Below are positions 36,687 to 44,527 of a stretch of DNA of 64,000 nucleotides, in pieces; the first letter of the stretch is position 1; every line of letters begins with the position of its first letter. The stretch comes from Rhizobium albus (GTDB lineage Bacteria; Pseudomonadota; Alphaproteobacteria; Rhizobiales; Rhizobiaceae), in contig BSNO01000003.1 of NCBI GenBank assembly GCA_030160035.1, positions 62,001 to 126,000 of the forward strand, in the 5' to 3' direction. Position numbers and translations under genes: made by a program. The notes beneath the pieces were generated by a model, which was not told the origin of the DNA, did no database searches, and saw only the letters and a list, made by a program, of their open reading frames with translations.

Positions 36687-37058
36687 ATGAAAAAGACTGC
36701 TTCTTTCGTCGCACTCTCGATGTTCGGCTTTGTCGCCGCCGCTTCGGCTCAAGCTCCAGCCGGCCTGATCGAAATCGAATCCGACAGCCAGATGGTCAGC
36801 GAGTTCAATCTGACGGTCGAGCAGCTGGAAGACATGAACATCCTGGACGCTGCCGGCGAGACGATCGGCGAAGTCGAAGAAGTGCTCGGCACCGATGACG
36901 GTACGCCGACGGCATTTTCGGCTGAAGTCGGCGGTTTCCTGGGTGTCGGCGACACCGATGTCGTCATCCCGTTCGACCAGGTAACGCTCGATGGCGACAA
37001 CCTTCAGGTCGACATGACCCAGGAGCAGGTTGAAGCTCTGGACCGCTGGGAAGACTAA
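36687..37058 (+). CDS. Exported PRC-barrel-like protein
   Basis: A 123-residue protein. The signal peptide MKKTASFVALSMFGFVAAAS ends near AQA; the mature part is acidic, with the PRC-barrel pattern NILDAAGETIGEVEEVLGTD, VGGFLGVGDTDVVIPFDQV and LDGDNLQVDMTQEQVEAL. Such exported PRC-barrel proteins are common in Rhizobiales and are often stress-related, but no defined function is known. It has its own terminator. The start at ATG 36687 is supported by the signal peptide. Confidence 0.85.
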   Translation: MKKTASFVALSMFGFVAAASAQAPAGLIEIESDSQMVSEFNLTVEQLEDMNILDAAGETIGEVEEVLGTDDGTPTAFSAEVGGFLGVGDTDVVIPFDQVTLDGDNLQVDMTQEQVEALDRWED

Positions 37059-37081
37059 TCCTTCCTCGGCGTGTCTGATTT

Positions 37082-37115
37082 AAGGCCCGTATTCGAAAGG
37101 ATGCGGGCCTTTTTG
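37082..37115 (+). terminator. Rho-independent terminator of PRC-barrel gene
   Basis: Stem AAGGCCCG and CGGGCCTT with a loop of about 14 bases (which can fold further), directly followed by TTTTTG. Confidence 0.85.
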
Positions 37116-37807
37116 CACGGGACATGAGCCCAAAAATCCCGTGGGTCGCGGCTGTCGGGGCTGGGGGGCCTGAATAACGAACCGCGACCCTGGCCCCGGT
37201 TGAGACAAGGGGCCGAGAACCTTGTAGCCAGCGCTGCGCTCCACCGCACCTATCAAATATCGCAGATTGCTCTTAACGCCGTGCCAACCACACGGCGCGA
37301 TTCGACCGTTTGATCGGTGGAGCTGCGCGTGACCACCGGGGGCGGTTGGTCACGCGCAGCTCCCGTCCTCCCCAGAAGGACGTCAGGTCAACGTAAAGCA
37401 CTGATTGGGTGTTAGAAATGGACCTCAGTCCAAGCATCCACCGGCGAACGTCTACGTCGTGCGAGCCCAAGGAATGACTGCCAGCATAACCACACAACCG
37501 CCGGCAGATGGGCCCGCTCGGCGAAGCTCTTCATCAGCCATCGTATTGACGTCGGTGTAGAGGGGGCGCTTGTAATCTTCTCCTTTTCGGCAAGAAATAG
37601 TGTCGACCTTTAACGATGCGGTAAGCGAAAGCCGTCGAAGTTGGTCATGCGGGCAAGACTGATCTTGAGGGGCCATGAGCGCCAATGACCGCGATGATCA
37701 TCTTCTGGCAGATCTGACTTGTGGTCATCCTTATCTTGACGTTGGGCGGTGCTCATCGAAGATGAGCCTGTGACAGCTTCTGCCCCGCTGTAGGTTGGGG
37801 ACCTCTC
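37116..37807. other. Long gene-poor region with strong inverted repeats
   Basis: About 690 bases without a convincing gene. It contains GGGTCGCGG at 37143-37151 paired with CCGCGACCC at 37182-37190, the very strong hairpin at 37319-37363, and a seven-base inverted repeat GCTCATC/GATGAGC at 37751-37767 in the leader of the chemoreceptor gene. Short open frames exist on the minus strand (such as 37452-37685) but have no recognised family. It may hold one or more non-coding RNAs or be a decayed region. Confidence 0.5.
37319..37363. repeat. Perfect 17-base inverted repeat (strong hairpin)
   Basis: GGAGCTGCGCGTGACCA at 37319-37335 is exactly complementary to TGGTCACGCGCAGCTCC at 37347-37363, with an 11-base G-rich loop. 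There is no adjacent T-run on either strand, so a standard terminator is not supported. It may be an RNA structure, an element end or a protein-binding site. Confidence 0.7.
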
Positions 37808-39769
37808 ATGAAATTTCTGTCGCACGCTTCGATTCGAGCAAAAATTCTGACGCTCGTTGTCGCGCTGGCCGTGACCTCTGTGGGCGGCGCCGCGTTCATG
37901 GCTTATGAAGCCAATTCCTCGAGCGCCACTTTCCTGGAATTCATCGAGGCAGACATCGAAGCGACGTCGATGGTCTCCCGCGCGACAAGAAATCTTCAGT
38001 CTGTCGCTTACCGCTCCTACCAGGCACTCGATAGCGAACCTGGTTCACCAGCGCATGCAGTCGCTTTGGAAAGCTATCAAGGCAACACCGAGCAGATGGT
38101 GGAACGGCTTTCGCGGGCGATTGAACTGATGCCCGCGGAAGCGACAGCGCTTTCGTCGCTTCGCGATCGCGCTACGCAGATCGTCGAGGGCACGGGCAAC
38201 GCCATTGATATCGATGTTTCCGGCGATAACGGCGCAGCCCGCGCGGTCATGATCGAGACTGATCTCCTCATTGACGACCTGACGACCGATCTCCGCGTCT
38301 GGAGCGAAAGCATGTCGGACATCGTCAAGGAGAAGAGCACGGCACTCAAATCCGAAAGTGACCGGCTGGCCCTGATCAGTCTTGGTGCCCTCATCGCGCT
38401 TTCCGTGGTGATGGCAATAATCTCCTTGATCGTCTCCACACTGGGTATCACGCGTCCCATCGCGGCGTTGAATGAGCGCATGCAGTCACTGGCGGAAGGC
38501 GATCGTCAAGCAACGGTGCCGGGGCTCAGCCGTGGCGACGAGATCGGCAAAATGGCCGATGCTGTCGAGGCTTTCCGGCAGGCTGCCATTGAGAAGGTTC
38601 GTCTTGAAGATGAGGCGATCCAGGCACGAGGCATGAGTGAGACTGAACGGCTGGAACGCGAGCGCCTCAAGGCCAAGGAGGCTGCAAAAATCCAGGCAGT
38701 GGTCGACGCTCTCGCCGAAGGGCTTGGCAAGCTCGCCGACGGAGACCTCAGTCATCAGCTGGATCGGCCCTTTGCCGGCGAAATGGACAAGCTGCGCGCC
38801 GACTTCAACAACGCCGTCAGTAAGCTCAATGCAGCGATGGTGTCGGTGACGGAGAATGCCCGCGCCATCCATTCAGGCTCCGAAGAAATCCGGGTCGCAG
38901 CGGATGATTTGTCGCGACGCACGGAACAGCAGGCGGCTTCAGTCGAGGAAACCGCTGCTGCGCTTGAAGAGATCACCACCACGGTTGCGGACAGCACAAA
39001 GCGTGCTGAAGAAGCCAGCCAGCTTGTGGCGAAGACACGCGTCGAAGCTGAGCGGTCGGGTGACGTCGTCAACAAGGCGATCGTCGCGATGAGCGAGATC
39101 GAGAAGTCCTCGATCGAGATCTCCAACATCATAGGTCTGATCGATGATATCGCGTTCCAGACCAATCTGCTGGCACTCAATGCTGGCGTCGAAGCTGCAA
39201 GAGCTGGCGACGCCGGTCGAGGCTTTGCGGTTGTGGCTCAGGAGGTGCGTGAACTCGCTCAACGCTCGGCCCGTGCGGCAACCGAGATCAAGGTTCTGAT
39301 CAACGCCTCCGGTCAGCAGGTCAAATCGGGTGTGGCGCTGGTCGGCGAGACCGGACAGGCACTGTCGACGATCGTGCAGGAGGTCCAGGAGATCAACACG
39401 CATGTTTCGGCGATTGCCGAGAGCGCGCGGGAACAGTCGCTTGGCTTGAAGGAAATCAATACAGCCCTAAACAGCATCGACCAAGGCACACAGCAGAACG
39501 CTGCTATGGTCGAGCAATCGACCGCCGCCAGCCATAGCCTGGCTCAAGAGGCAGTCGCGCTCAATGAGTTGATGACGCAGTTCAAGATCGTCGCCGGCTA
39601 CCAGAGCCAATCCATGCCGGTGACAAAGGGGCCTGCTGTCGCAACTGACCGCGCAAGGTCTGTGGACTCACCCGCCCGGAAGCTCGGCCGGAAACTCGCG
39701 AGCGCATTCGGTGGTGGATCCAGCGCCGCTGCGGTCGCTCAGTCGCATGAGAGCTGGGAGGAGTTCTGA
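37808..39769 (+). CDS. Methyl-accepting chemotaxis protein
   Basis: A 653-residue chemoreceptor. One transmembrane helix lies at about residues 14-35 and a second at about 190-215 ([20 protein letters not shown]), enclosing a four-helix-type periplasmic sensor domain. HAMP follows ([20 protein letters not shown]), then a second HAMP-like segment ([20 protein letters not shown]). The cytoplasmic hairpin tip is conserved: [20 protein letters not shown] and [20 protein letters not shown]. The C-terminus lacks a CheR-binding pentapeptide; the end is HESWEEF, which is similar to (x)WxxF tethers and may serve CheR binding. A cheW-like remnant lies just downstream. Confidence 0.94.
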   Translation: MKFLSHASIRAKILTLVVALAVTSVGGAAFMAYEANSSSATFLEFIEADIEATSMVSRATRNLQSVAYRSYQALDSEPGSPAHAVALESYQGNTEQMVERLSRAIELMPAEATALSSLRDRATQIVEGTGNAIDIDVSGDNGAARAVMIETDLLIDDLTTDLRVWSESMSDIVKEKSTALKSESDRLALISLGALIALSVVMAIISLIVSTLGITRPIAALNERMQSLAEGDRQATVPGLSRGDEIGKMADAVEAFRQAAIEKVRLEDEAIQARGMSETERLERERLKAKEAAKIQAVVDALAEGLGKLADGDLSHQLDRPFAGEMDKLRADFNNAVSKLNAAMVSVTENARAIHSGSEEIRVAADDLSRRTEQQAASVEETAAALEEITTTVADSTKRAEEASQLVAKTRVEAERSGDVVNKAIVAMSEIEKSSIEISNIIGLIDDIAFQTNLLALNAGVEAARAGDAGRGFAVVAQEVRELAQRSARAATEIKVLINASGQQVKSGVALVGETGQALSTIVQEVQEINTHVSAIAESAREQSLGLKEINTALNSIDQGTQQNAAMVEQSTAASHSLAQEAVALNELMTQFKIVAGYQSQSMPVTKGPAVATDRARSVDSPARKLGRKLASAFGGGSSAAAVAQSHESWEEF

Positions 39770-39917
39770 TGTCCGGCTCGATCAACGTTGGAGCTCTGAC
39801 GCTTCTCCGGAGATCATCACCTTCTACTTCGGCGTGAAGCAGTACTGCGTGGAGACACTTGCAATCAGGTCAGAGCTTCTGCCGAGACACACCAAAATTA
39901 ACAGCGCCTGTCAGTAG
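39769..39917 (+). pseudogene. Probable cheW remnant
   Basis: Directly after the chemoreceptor stop an ATG overlaps at 39769 ([13 protein letters not shown]). In another frame, 39804-39870, the translation SPEIITFYFGVKQYCVETLA closely resembles the N-terminal strand of CheW proteins (typically xIIxFxxGxQEFxVDIxxV), then breaks off without the rest of the domain. The order chemoreceptor-cheW is common. The piece is therefore read as a truncated, frame-shifted cheW. The match is short and not verified. Confidence 0.4.
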
Positions 39918-40170
39918 CTTGGGGTAGATATTGAGGGGCTGCTTGCGGACGCCCGGAGATCTGAAAACAATGCGGTTATCCGCCTGCGGATGACCGCACT
40001 TGAAAGTGCTTGGTTGGATCAAAATGCGACCAAGCGGTGCGGCTGAAGTGGTCGGCACAGGTTTTTCGTCTCGTAGTTCAGAACACTTGCATCCGGCCCG
40101 TCTGATGAAGCCAATTCGCGCATCACGTGATCGCGAAGTGTCCGAAAGTTTGAACCGCATCTCAAATGGT
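39918..40170. other. Intergenic region with two palindromes
   Basis: No gene is supported. It contains the near-perfect palindrome at 40115-40137 and a nine-base inverted repeat GTTTGAACC (40148-40156) with GGTTCAAAC (40168-40176), which overlaps the stop codon of the minus-strand membrane protein gene and could be its terminator, although no good T-run follows. Confidence 0.45.
40115..40137. promoter_or_regulatory. Palindromic site with CACGTG core
   Basis: TTCGCG, one extra C, ATCACGTGAT, CGCGAA: a 23-base palindrome interrupted by a single unpaired base. The CACGTG core is shared with ParB-binding parS sites, but the flanking bases do not fit parS. A dimeric DNA-binding protein site is likely; the protein is unknown. 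Confidence 0.4.
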
Positions 40171-40740
40171 TCAAACCGAAGAGCCGGTGAAGAACAGAAC
40201 GAGAAGATAAGCCAGCACCGCGATTACCAAGCTACGAAACGCGATCGATACAAAGCGGTATTTCGCCGAGGCGATAGACGCCAGAGTGTCGGCATTGGTG
40301 ACATATTCACCGAAAAGGTAATCGCCGTCATTGGCGTCGGCCGCCGCCTGAAACCGCGTGCGCTGGACAGGCCATGTTCCCCAGAAGAGGGACGTCGAGA
40401 CGGCGCTGCGACGTGGCAACACGACCAGGATGGCGGAGACGAGAGCGACAGTCACACCGACTGCGAGTACAAAGGAAGCAAAAAGCAGTGGAAGATCGGC
40501 CATTGTATAGCGTGTGAGGGCAAAAGCTGCCCGCACATCGGCTGAAGAAACAAGAAAGGCGATCATGAAGGTGAAGATATAAGCCGCTTTCTGGTCGGAT
40601 ATCTTGATCTGGTCATAGAAGACGTCATTCACTTTACGGATGTGATCGAAATATTCCTGCTTCATGCTCAGTTTGGCTGCGGCGTCCGCATCCGAGAAGA
40701 CAACTACTGTTTCTGGTGCTTCGCCTTCCATGGAAACCAT
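40171..40740 (-). CDS. Pycsar-effector-like membrane protein (PycTM/DUF5706 type)
   Basis: A 189-residue protein, ATG 40740 behind AGCGAGG. A soluble N-terminal helix region (EYFDHIRKVNDVFYDQIKIS) leads into DQKAAYIFTFMIAFLVSSAD, the (A/S)DxKAxxxx pattern typical of Pycsar effector/DUF5706 proteins at the start of their first membrane helix. A second helix LPLLFASFVLAVGVTVALVS, a cytoplasmic segment with FGEYVTNADTLASIASAKYR, and a last helix (FVSIAFRSLVIAVLAYLLVL) complete the usual topology. In Pycsar defence such proteins damage the membrane on binding cyclic CMP or UMP made by a neighbouring cyclase. Here the nearest cyclase gene lies 3.8 kb away on the other strand. Family call is by pattern, not by search. 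Confidence 0.6.
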   Translation of the reverse strand: MVSMEGEAPETVVVFSDADAAAKLSMKQEYFDHIRKVNDVFYDQIKISDQKAAYIFTFMIAFLVSSADVRAAFALTRYTMADLPLLFASFVLAVGVTVALVSAILVVLPRRSAVSTSLFWGTWPVQRTRFQAAADANDGDYLFGEYVTNADTLASIASAKYRFVSIAFRSLVIAVLAYLLVLFFTGSSV

Positions 40741-40856
40741 CGCCTCGCTGCATTCCGATCACAGCCTATCGCATATTGTCAGCAAGCATTACAGCACCAG
40801 TTGACTTTATCATCCGCTGATTTCACTGCTTTTTTTCGGAAGAGGGGAAAACAGTG

Positions 40857-43800
40857 ATGTCGCGTCTACTTGTGGGTGCTTGCGCAGCCGCAATGGCTGC
40901 GTGTGTGGGTGCATCCGCGCTGGCCCAGCCGGTGTCGCGCCAGGGAGCGTCTGCCGGCGCCGTCATCGCGCGCAAATCCGGCGAAGAAGTCCAGTTCATC
41001 GATGTCAGCTCGTGGCAGGCCGTCGAGCTGGCGCAGGATCTGCTGCCGGGCGATGTGCTGCGCACCAATGCGACGGGCCAGCTCGCTGTCCTGTTCGCCG
41101 ACCAGACGCAGATGCGGCTTGCGCGCAACACGTCGCTGGTGGTCAAGTCGCTCGGCAGCGGCGCCGATAGCGCTTTCGGGTTGCAGGCCGGCACCATCTG
41201 GGGTCGTGCCCAGCGTGGCGGCCTTGGGCTGACGGTCGATACGCCCGCCGCTTCGGCGGCCATCCGCGGCACGGACTGGAGCCTTGCCGTTGGTGCGGAC
41301 GGACGCACGACGCTGATCGTGCTCGAAGGATTGGTGGAACTTTCCAACGAATTTGGCAGCGTTTCGGTTGCCGAGGGCGAGGCCGCCACTGCCGCGATCG
41401 GGCAGGCGCCGACCAAGATCGTCATCGTCGATCCGGACGATCGCGAGCAGATGCTGTTCTATCTTTCGCTGCGCGGCGCTTTCACCTTTCTCCCAGCCTC
41501 CCCGCTGGCGAGCCCGGAGATGCGCCAAGCGCGGGCGCGCATCGGCGCAATCCCACCGGAGCGGCGATCGACGGATGACTGGCTGACACTCGCGGAGGCT
41601 GCACTTTCCTATGACGGCAGGCAGGCCGCGCGGGCCGCCCTCGCTCAACTGGATCGCCAGACGCTGACGCCGGCTGAGAGGGCGCGCTACGACCTGATCG
41701 AGGCGCTGAACGCTGGCGCCGAGAAGCGCTACGAGGAAGCCGCGCGCCTTTTCGCTGCGGCAGAGGCTTCACTCGATCCGCGTCGGCGCACGATCGCCCG
41801 CTTCGGCGGCTACTACGCCCGGGCGCTTGCCGATCCCGACCGCGTCGAAGATGTGCCGGCCGAGGGCAAAGGGCCCTATGGTGCGATTGCCGCTGCCCTG
41901 ACCGCCGGTTTCCTGGACGATATTCCTGCTGCAATCGAGGTGCTGAAGCGGGCGGAACGCACTTTTCCGGACAATCCGACCTTGCCGGCCCTGCGGGCGC
42001 AACTGGCGACCCTCATCGACGATCGCGCGCAGGTGGAGGAGGCGGTTGCCCGGGCGCTTGCGCTCGATCCGGATGACCCGACAGCGCTCGAGGCGCGGGC
42101 GGGCTTCAAGGCCGGCACGCAGAGCGACCTTGAAGGTGCGCTTGCCGATCTCGAGCGCGCAGTTGCTATTGCGCCGGGTGCAACCTCGGCCTGGAACGGG
42201 CTAGGCCTGGTCCAGTCCGCGCGCGGCGACAACAGACGCGCCGAAGCGGCGCTGCTGCGTTCGATTGCCCTCGATCCTCAGGATCCAGTATCGCACGCCA
42301 ATCTCGGCATTCTCTATCTTGACCAGGGCCGCATTGCCGAGGCGAAGACGGCGATCGATGCAGCCGTCGCAGCCGATCCCTCCTTCAGCATCGGCCTCGT
42401 GGCGCGCGGCCGCTATCATATGCAGACCGGCGAGCTGGACAAGGCGGTAACCGATCTGCTGGCCGGAACCACCGACAATCCCGCCTATTCGCAAGGCCTG
42501 CTCCTGCTTGCCGCCGCGCACTTCGAAAACGGCGACATCGATGCCGGCATGCAAGCGCTGGAGAATGCCGACAGGCTCGATCCGAATGATCCGGTGACTG
42601 CAGCGCTCGCGACACGGGTCTCGATCGACGACTATCGCGCAGGCGACGCAATCCGAAATGCCCAGGAATTTCTCGCCCGCGGCCGGGCGCGCGGCGGCGA
42701 CTTCGCGTCGATGCAGGCCAACCAGAGCGCCGGCTCGACCCTGAACAGCGCCTTTCGCCTGCAAGGGCTGAATGCCTGGGGCCGGTACTATGGAGAAGCT
42801 GTCTTCCAGCCGTTTTCGTCGAGCGGCTACATCGACCAGGCTGTCGGCGGCAGCGTCAATCCCTATGCCAACGCGCTGACGCCGGGCACGAACGCGATCG
42901 AGCCGAGCGGCAATGCCGGCAGCTTCTCAGCCTTTTTCCAGGGCCTTCTGCTCGACCCACTGCCGCTCGCCAGCCGCTCGCGCGGCATCGAGGTGTTGCG
43001 CCGCCCGTTCCTCGAAGGCGCCATCGCGCTCGGCGGTATTGAAGGCGATGGCGAGAGCGACCTCCCAGGTGAGGCGGAGCTGCAGGGCACGACGAATACT
43101 CCGATCCCCATGAGCTTCTACGGCACCCTGAGCCGATCGAGCTTCCCGGGCAGCCGCCCTGAGTTCGGGATCGACGATGCGTTCCGGTACGACATCGAGC
43201 AGATCGGTGGAACAGTCTATCTCACGGCGACGCCAACGCCTTACGATCGCGTCGTTATCTACGGCACGGTGAGCGATGGCGACACATCCTTCCTGTCGCT
43301 CCCCGACCCCGGAAATCCGCTGGCGCCTTTTGCGACCTTCGAAAGCGAGGATGTGGCCGTGCGCCAGGTCAATTCCGGCATCGCCTGGAGCCATGACATC
43401 GATTACCGCAACGTCGTGACGGGTGGACTTCTGTTCAGCGATCTTAACGGCGAGAGCCAGACCATTCTCTCTGCCGACCCTATCGGTCCTGGCCTGCCGC
43501 CGCTTGTTCGGCGGACCGTCACGGGTGATCTCGAGGAACGAAGCCTCGTCGCAGCGCTCGCTCATGCCGTCGAACTCGGCGCATCGACGGTCCGCTACGG
43601 CATCGAAGCCGGTGTCACCTCCGAGTTTAGCCGCAGCGAGACGGTAGACGAGCTCTTCGGCATCCCGATCCTGGCGCCTGCTGTCGTGGAAGACGTCGAT
43701 ACCGATATCGGCCGTGCCTATGTCGATGTGATCTACGATGTCAGCGATGCTTTCTTGATCGAAGGAGCGCTCTTCGGCTCCTACATCAATGGCGGAGATA

Positions 43801-44525
43801 TCGATGAGACCCGGCTGGAGCCGAGGCTGGGACTCTCTTACACGCCGGCGACCGGCCAGTGGCTGCGGGCCGGCTTCCTGCGCGAGGGTCTGCAGAACGG
43901 CATCCCGACGCTTTCGCCTATCGGCGTTGCCGGCCTCCAGTCGATACAGAAGCCGCTCGATACAGAGGGATACGCCGACACCTTCATTGCGCGCTGGGAC
44001 GCGGAGTGGACGCCCCGTTTCTTCACCTCGCTCGATTACCAGCATCAGGAACTGAACGATCTTTCGATTGCCGTTCCGGCAACGGTCGTTCCGATCGCCT
44101 TGTCCGACGGCCGGATCGACCGGGCTTCCATCACCGCAAACTTCCTCATCGCTGACGGGCTCGGCGCCTTTGCGAGCTTCGCTTATGCGGAGTCCGAAAA
44201 CGGTGATCCAACCTCGGCTGGCCTTGGCGGCCCGCTACCCTATGTGCCCGAAACCACGGCGCAGATCGGTTTCACATATGTTCATCCGTCAAATGTGCGG
44301 CTGACGCTGGCCGCCAGCCACATCGGCGAGAGGGCAGGTGAGCCCGGCGCCGGCACCCTGGCCGACTATTGGACCGCAGATGCCAGCCTGTCTTGGGAGC
44401 CGTTCGACAAGCGCTTCGAACTCGATCTCCAGGCCTACAACCTATTCGACAAGGAGTTCGAGGTCAGCAACGACACCCCGGGTTATGGCCGCACCTTTGT
44501 CGGCAAGCTCAAGGTCCGGTTCTGA
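40857..44525 (+). CDS. FecR-TPR-outer-membrane barrel fusion protein
   Basis: A 1222-residue exported protein; ATG 40857 (a GTG lies one codon earlier) after GAGGGG. Signal peptide: MSRLLVGACAAAMAACVGAS, cleavage near ALA. Residues about 60-165 are a FecR domain (PGDVLRTNATGQLAVLFADQ, DTPAASAAIRGTDWSL, VLEGLVELSNEFGSV). Residues about 240-590 are Ala-rich helical TPR repeats (NGLGLVQSARGDNRRAEAAL, NLGILYLDQGRIAEAKTAI). Residues about 680-1222 look like a beta-barrel of the TonB-receptor kind, with alternating strands, ELDLQAYNLFDKEFEVSN near the end and a final Phe (KLKVRF), but no plug domain or TonB box was seen. Two bases later comes a CHASE2 cyclase gene. Function unknown; a periplasmic/outer-membrane sensor or export pore are options. 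Confidence 0.72.
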   Translation: MSRLLVGACAAAMAACVGASALAQPVSRQGASAGAVIARKSGEEVQFIDVSSWQAVELAQDLLPGDVLRTNATGQLAVLFADQTQMRLARNTSLVVKSLGSGADSAFGLQAGTIWGRAQRGGLGLTVDTPAASAAIRGTDWSLAVGADGRTTLIVLEGLVELSNEFGSVSVAEGEAATAAIGQAPTKIVIVDPDDREQMLFYLSLRGAFTFLPASPLASPEMRQARARIGAIPPERRSTDDWLTLAEAALSYDGRQAARAALAQLDRQTLTPAERARYDLIEALNAGAEKRYEEAARLFAAAEASLDPRRRTIARFGGYYARALADPDRVEDVPAEGKGPYGAIAAALTAGFLDDIPAAIEVLKRAERTFPDNPTLPALRAQLATLIDDRAQVEEAVARALALDPDDPTALEARAGFKAGTQSDLEGALADLERAVAIAPGATSAWNGLGLVQSARGDNRRAEAALLRSIALDPQDPVSHANLGILYLDQGRIAEAKTAIDAAVAADPSFSIGLVARGRYHMQTGELDKAVTDLLAGTTDNPAYSQGLLLLAAAHFENGDIDAGMQALENADRLDPNDPVTAALATRVSIDDYRAGDAIRNAQEFLARGRARGGDFASMQANQSAGSTLNSAFRLQGLNAWGRYYGEAVFQPFSSSGYIDQAVGGSVNPYANALTPGTNAIEPSGNAGSFSAFFQGLLLDPLPLASRSRGIEVLRRPFLEGAIALGGIEGDGESDLPGEAELQGTTNTPIPMSFYGTLSRSSFPGSRPEFGIDDAFRYDIEQIGGTVYLTATPTPYDRVVIYGTVSDGDTSFLSLPDPGNPLAPFATFESEDVAVRQVNSGIAWSHDIDYRNVVTGGLLFSDLNGESQTILSADPIGPGLPPLVRRTVTGDLEERSLVAALAHAVELGASTVRYGIEAGVTSEFSRSETVDELFGIPILAPAVVEDVDTDIGRAYVDVIYDVSDAFLIEGALFGSYINGGDIDETRLEPRLGLSYTPATGQWLRAGFLREGLQNGIPTLSPIGVAGLQSIQKPLDTEGYADTFIARWDAEWTPRFFTSLDYQHQELNDLSIAVPATVVPIALSDGRIDRASITANFLIADGLGAFASFAYAESENGDPTSAGLGGPLPYVPETTAQIGFTYVHPSNVRLTLAASHIGERAGEPGAGTLADYWTADASLSWEPFDKRFELDLQAYNLFDKEFEVSNDTPGYGRTFVGKLKVRF

Positions 44526-44527
44526 AG

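Noticed and set aside
37452..37685. 77-codon minus-strand frame in the gene-poor region
   Set aside because: No ribosome-binding site, family or conserved pattern seen; too short to support.
40115..40137. CACGTG palindrome considered as a parS centromere site
   Set aside because: Flanks do not match the TGTTTCACGTGAAACA consensus, and no replication or partition genes are near.
40857..44525. A conventional TonB-dependent receptor
   Set aside because: No plug domain or TonB box; the N-terminal 600 residues are FecR and TPR, so only the barrel part is receptor-like.
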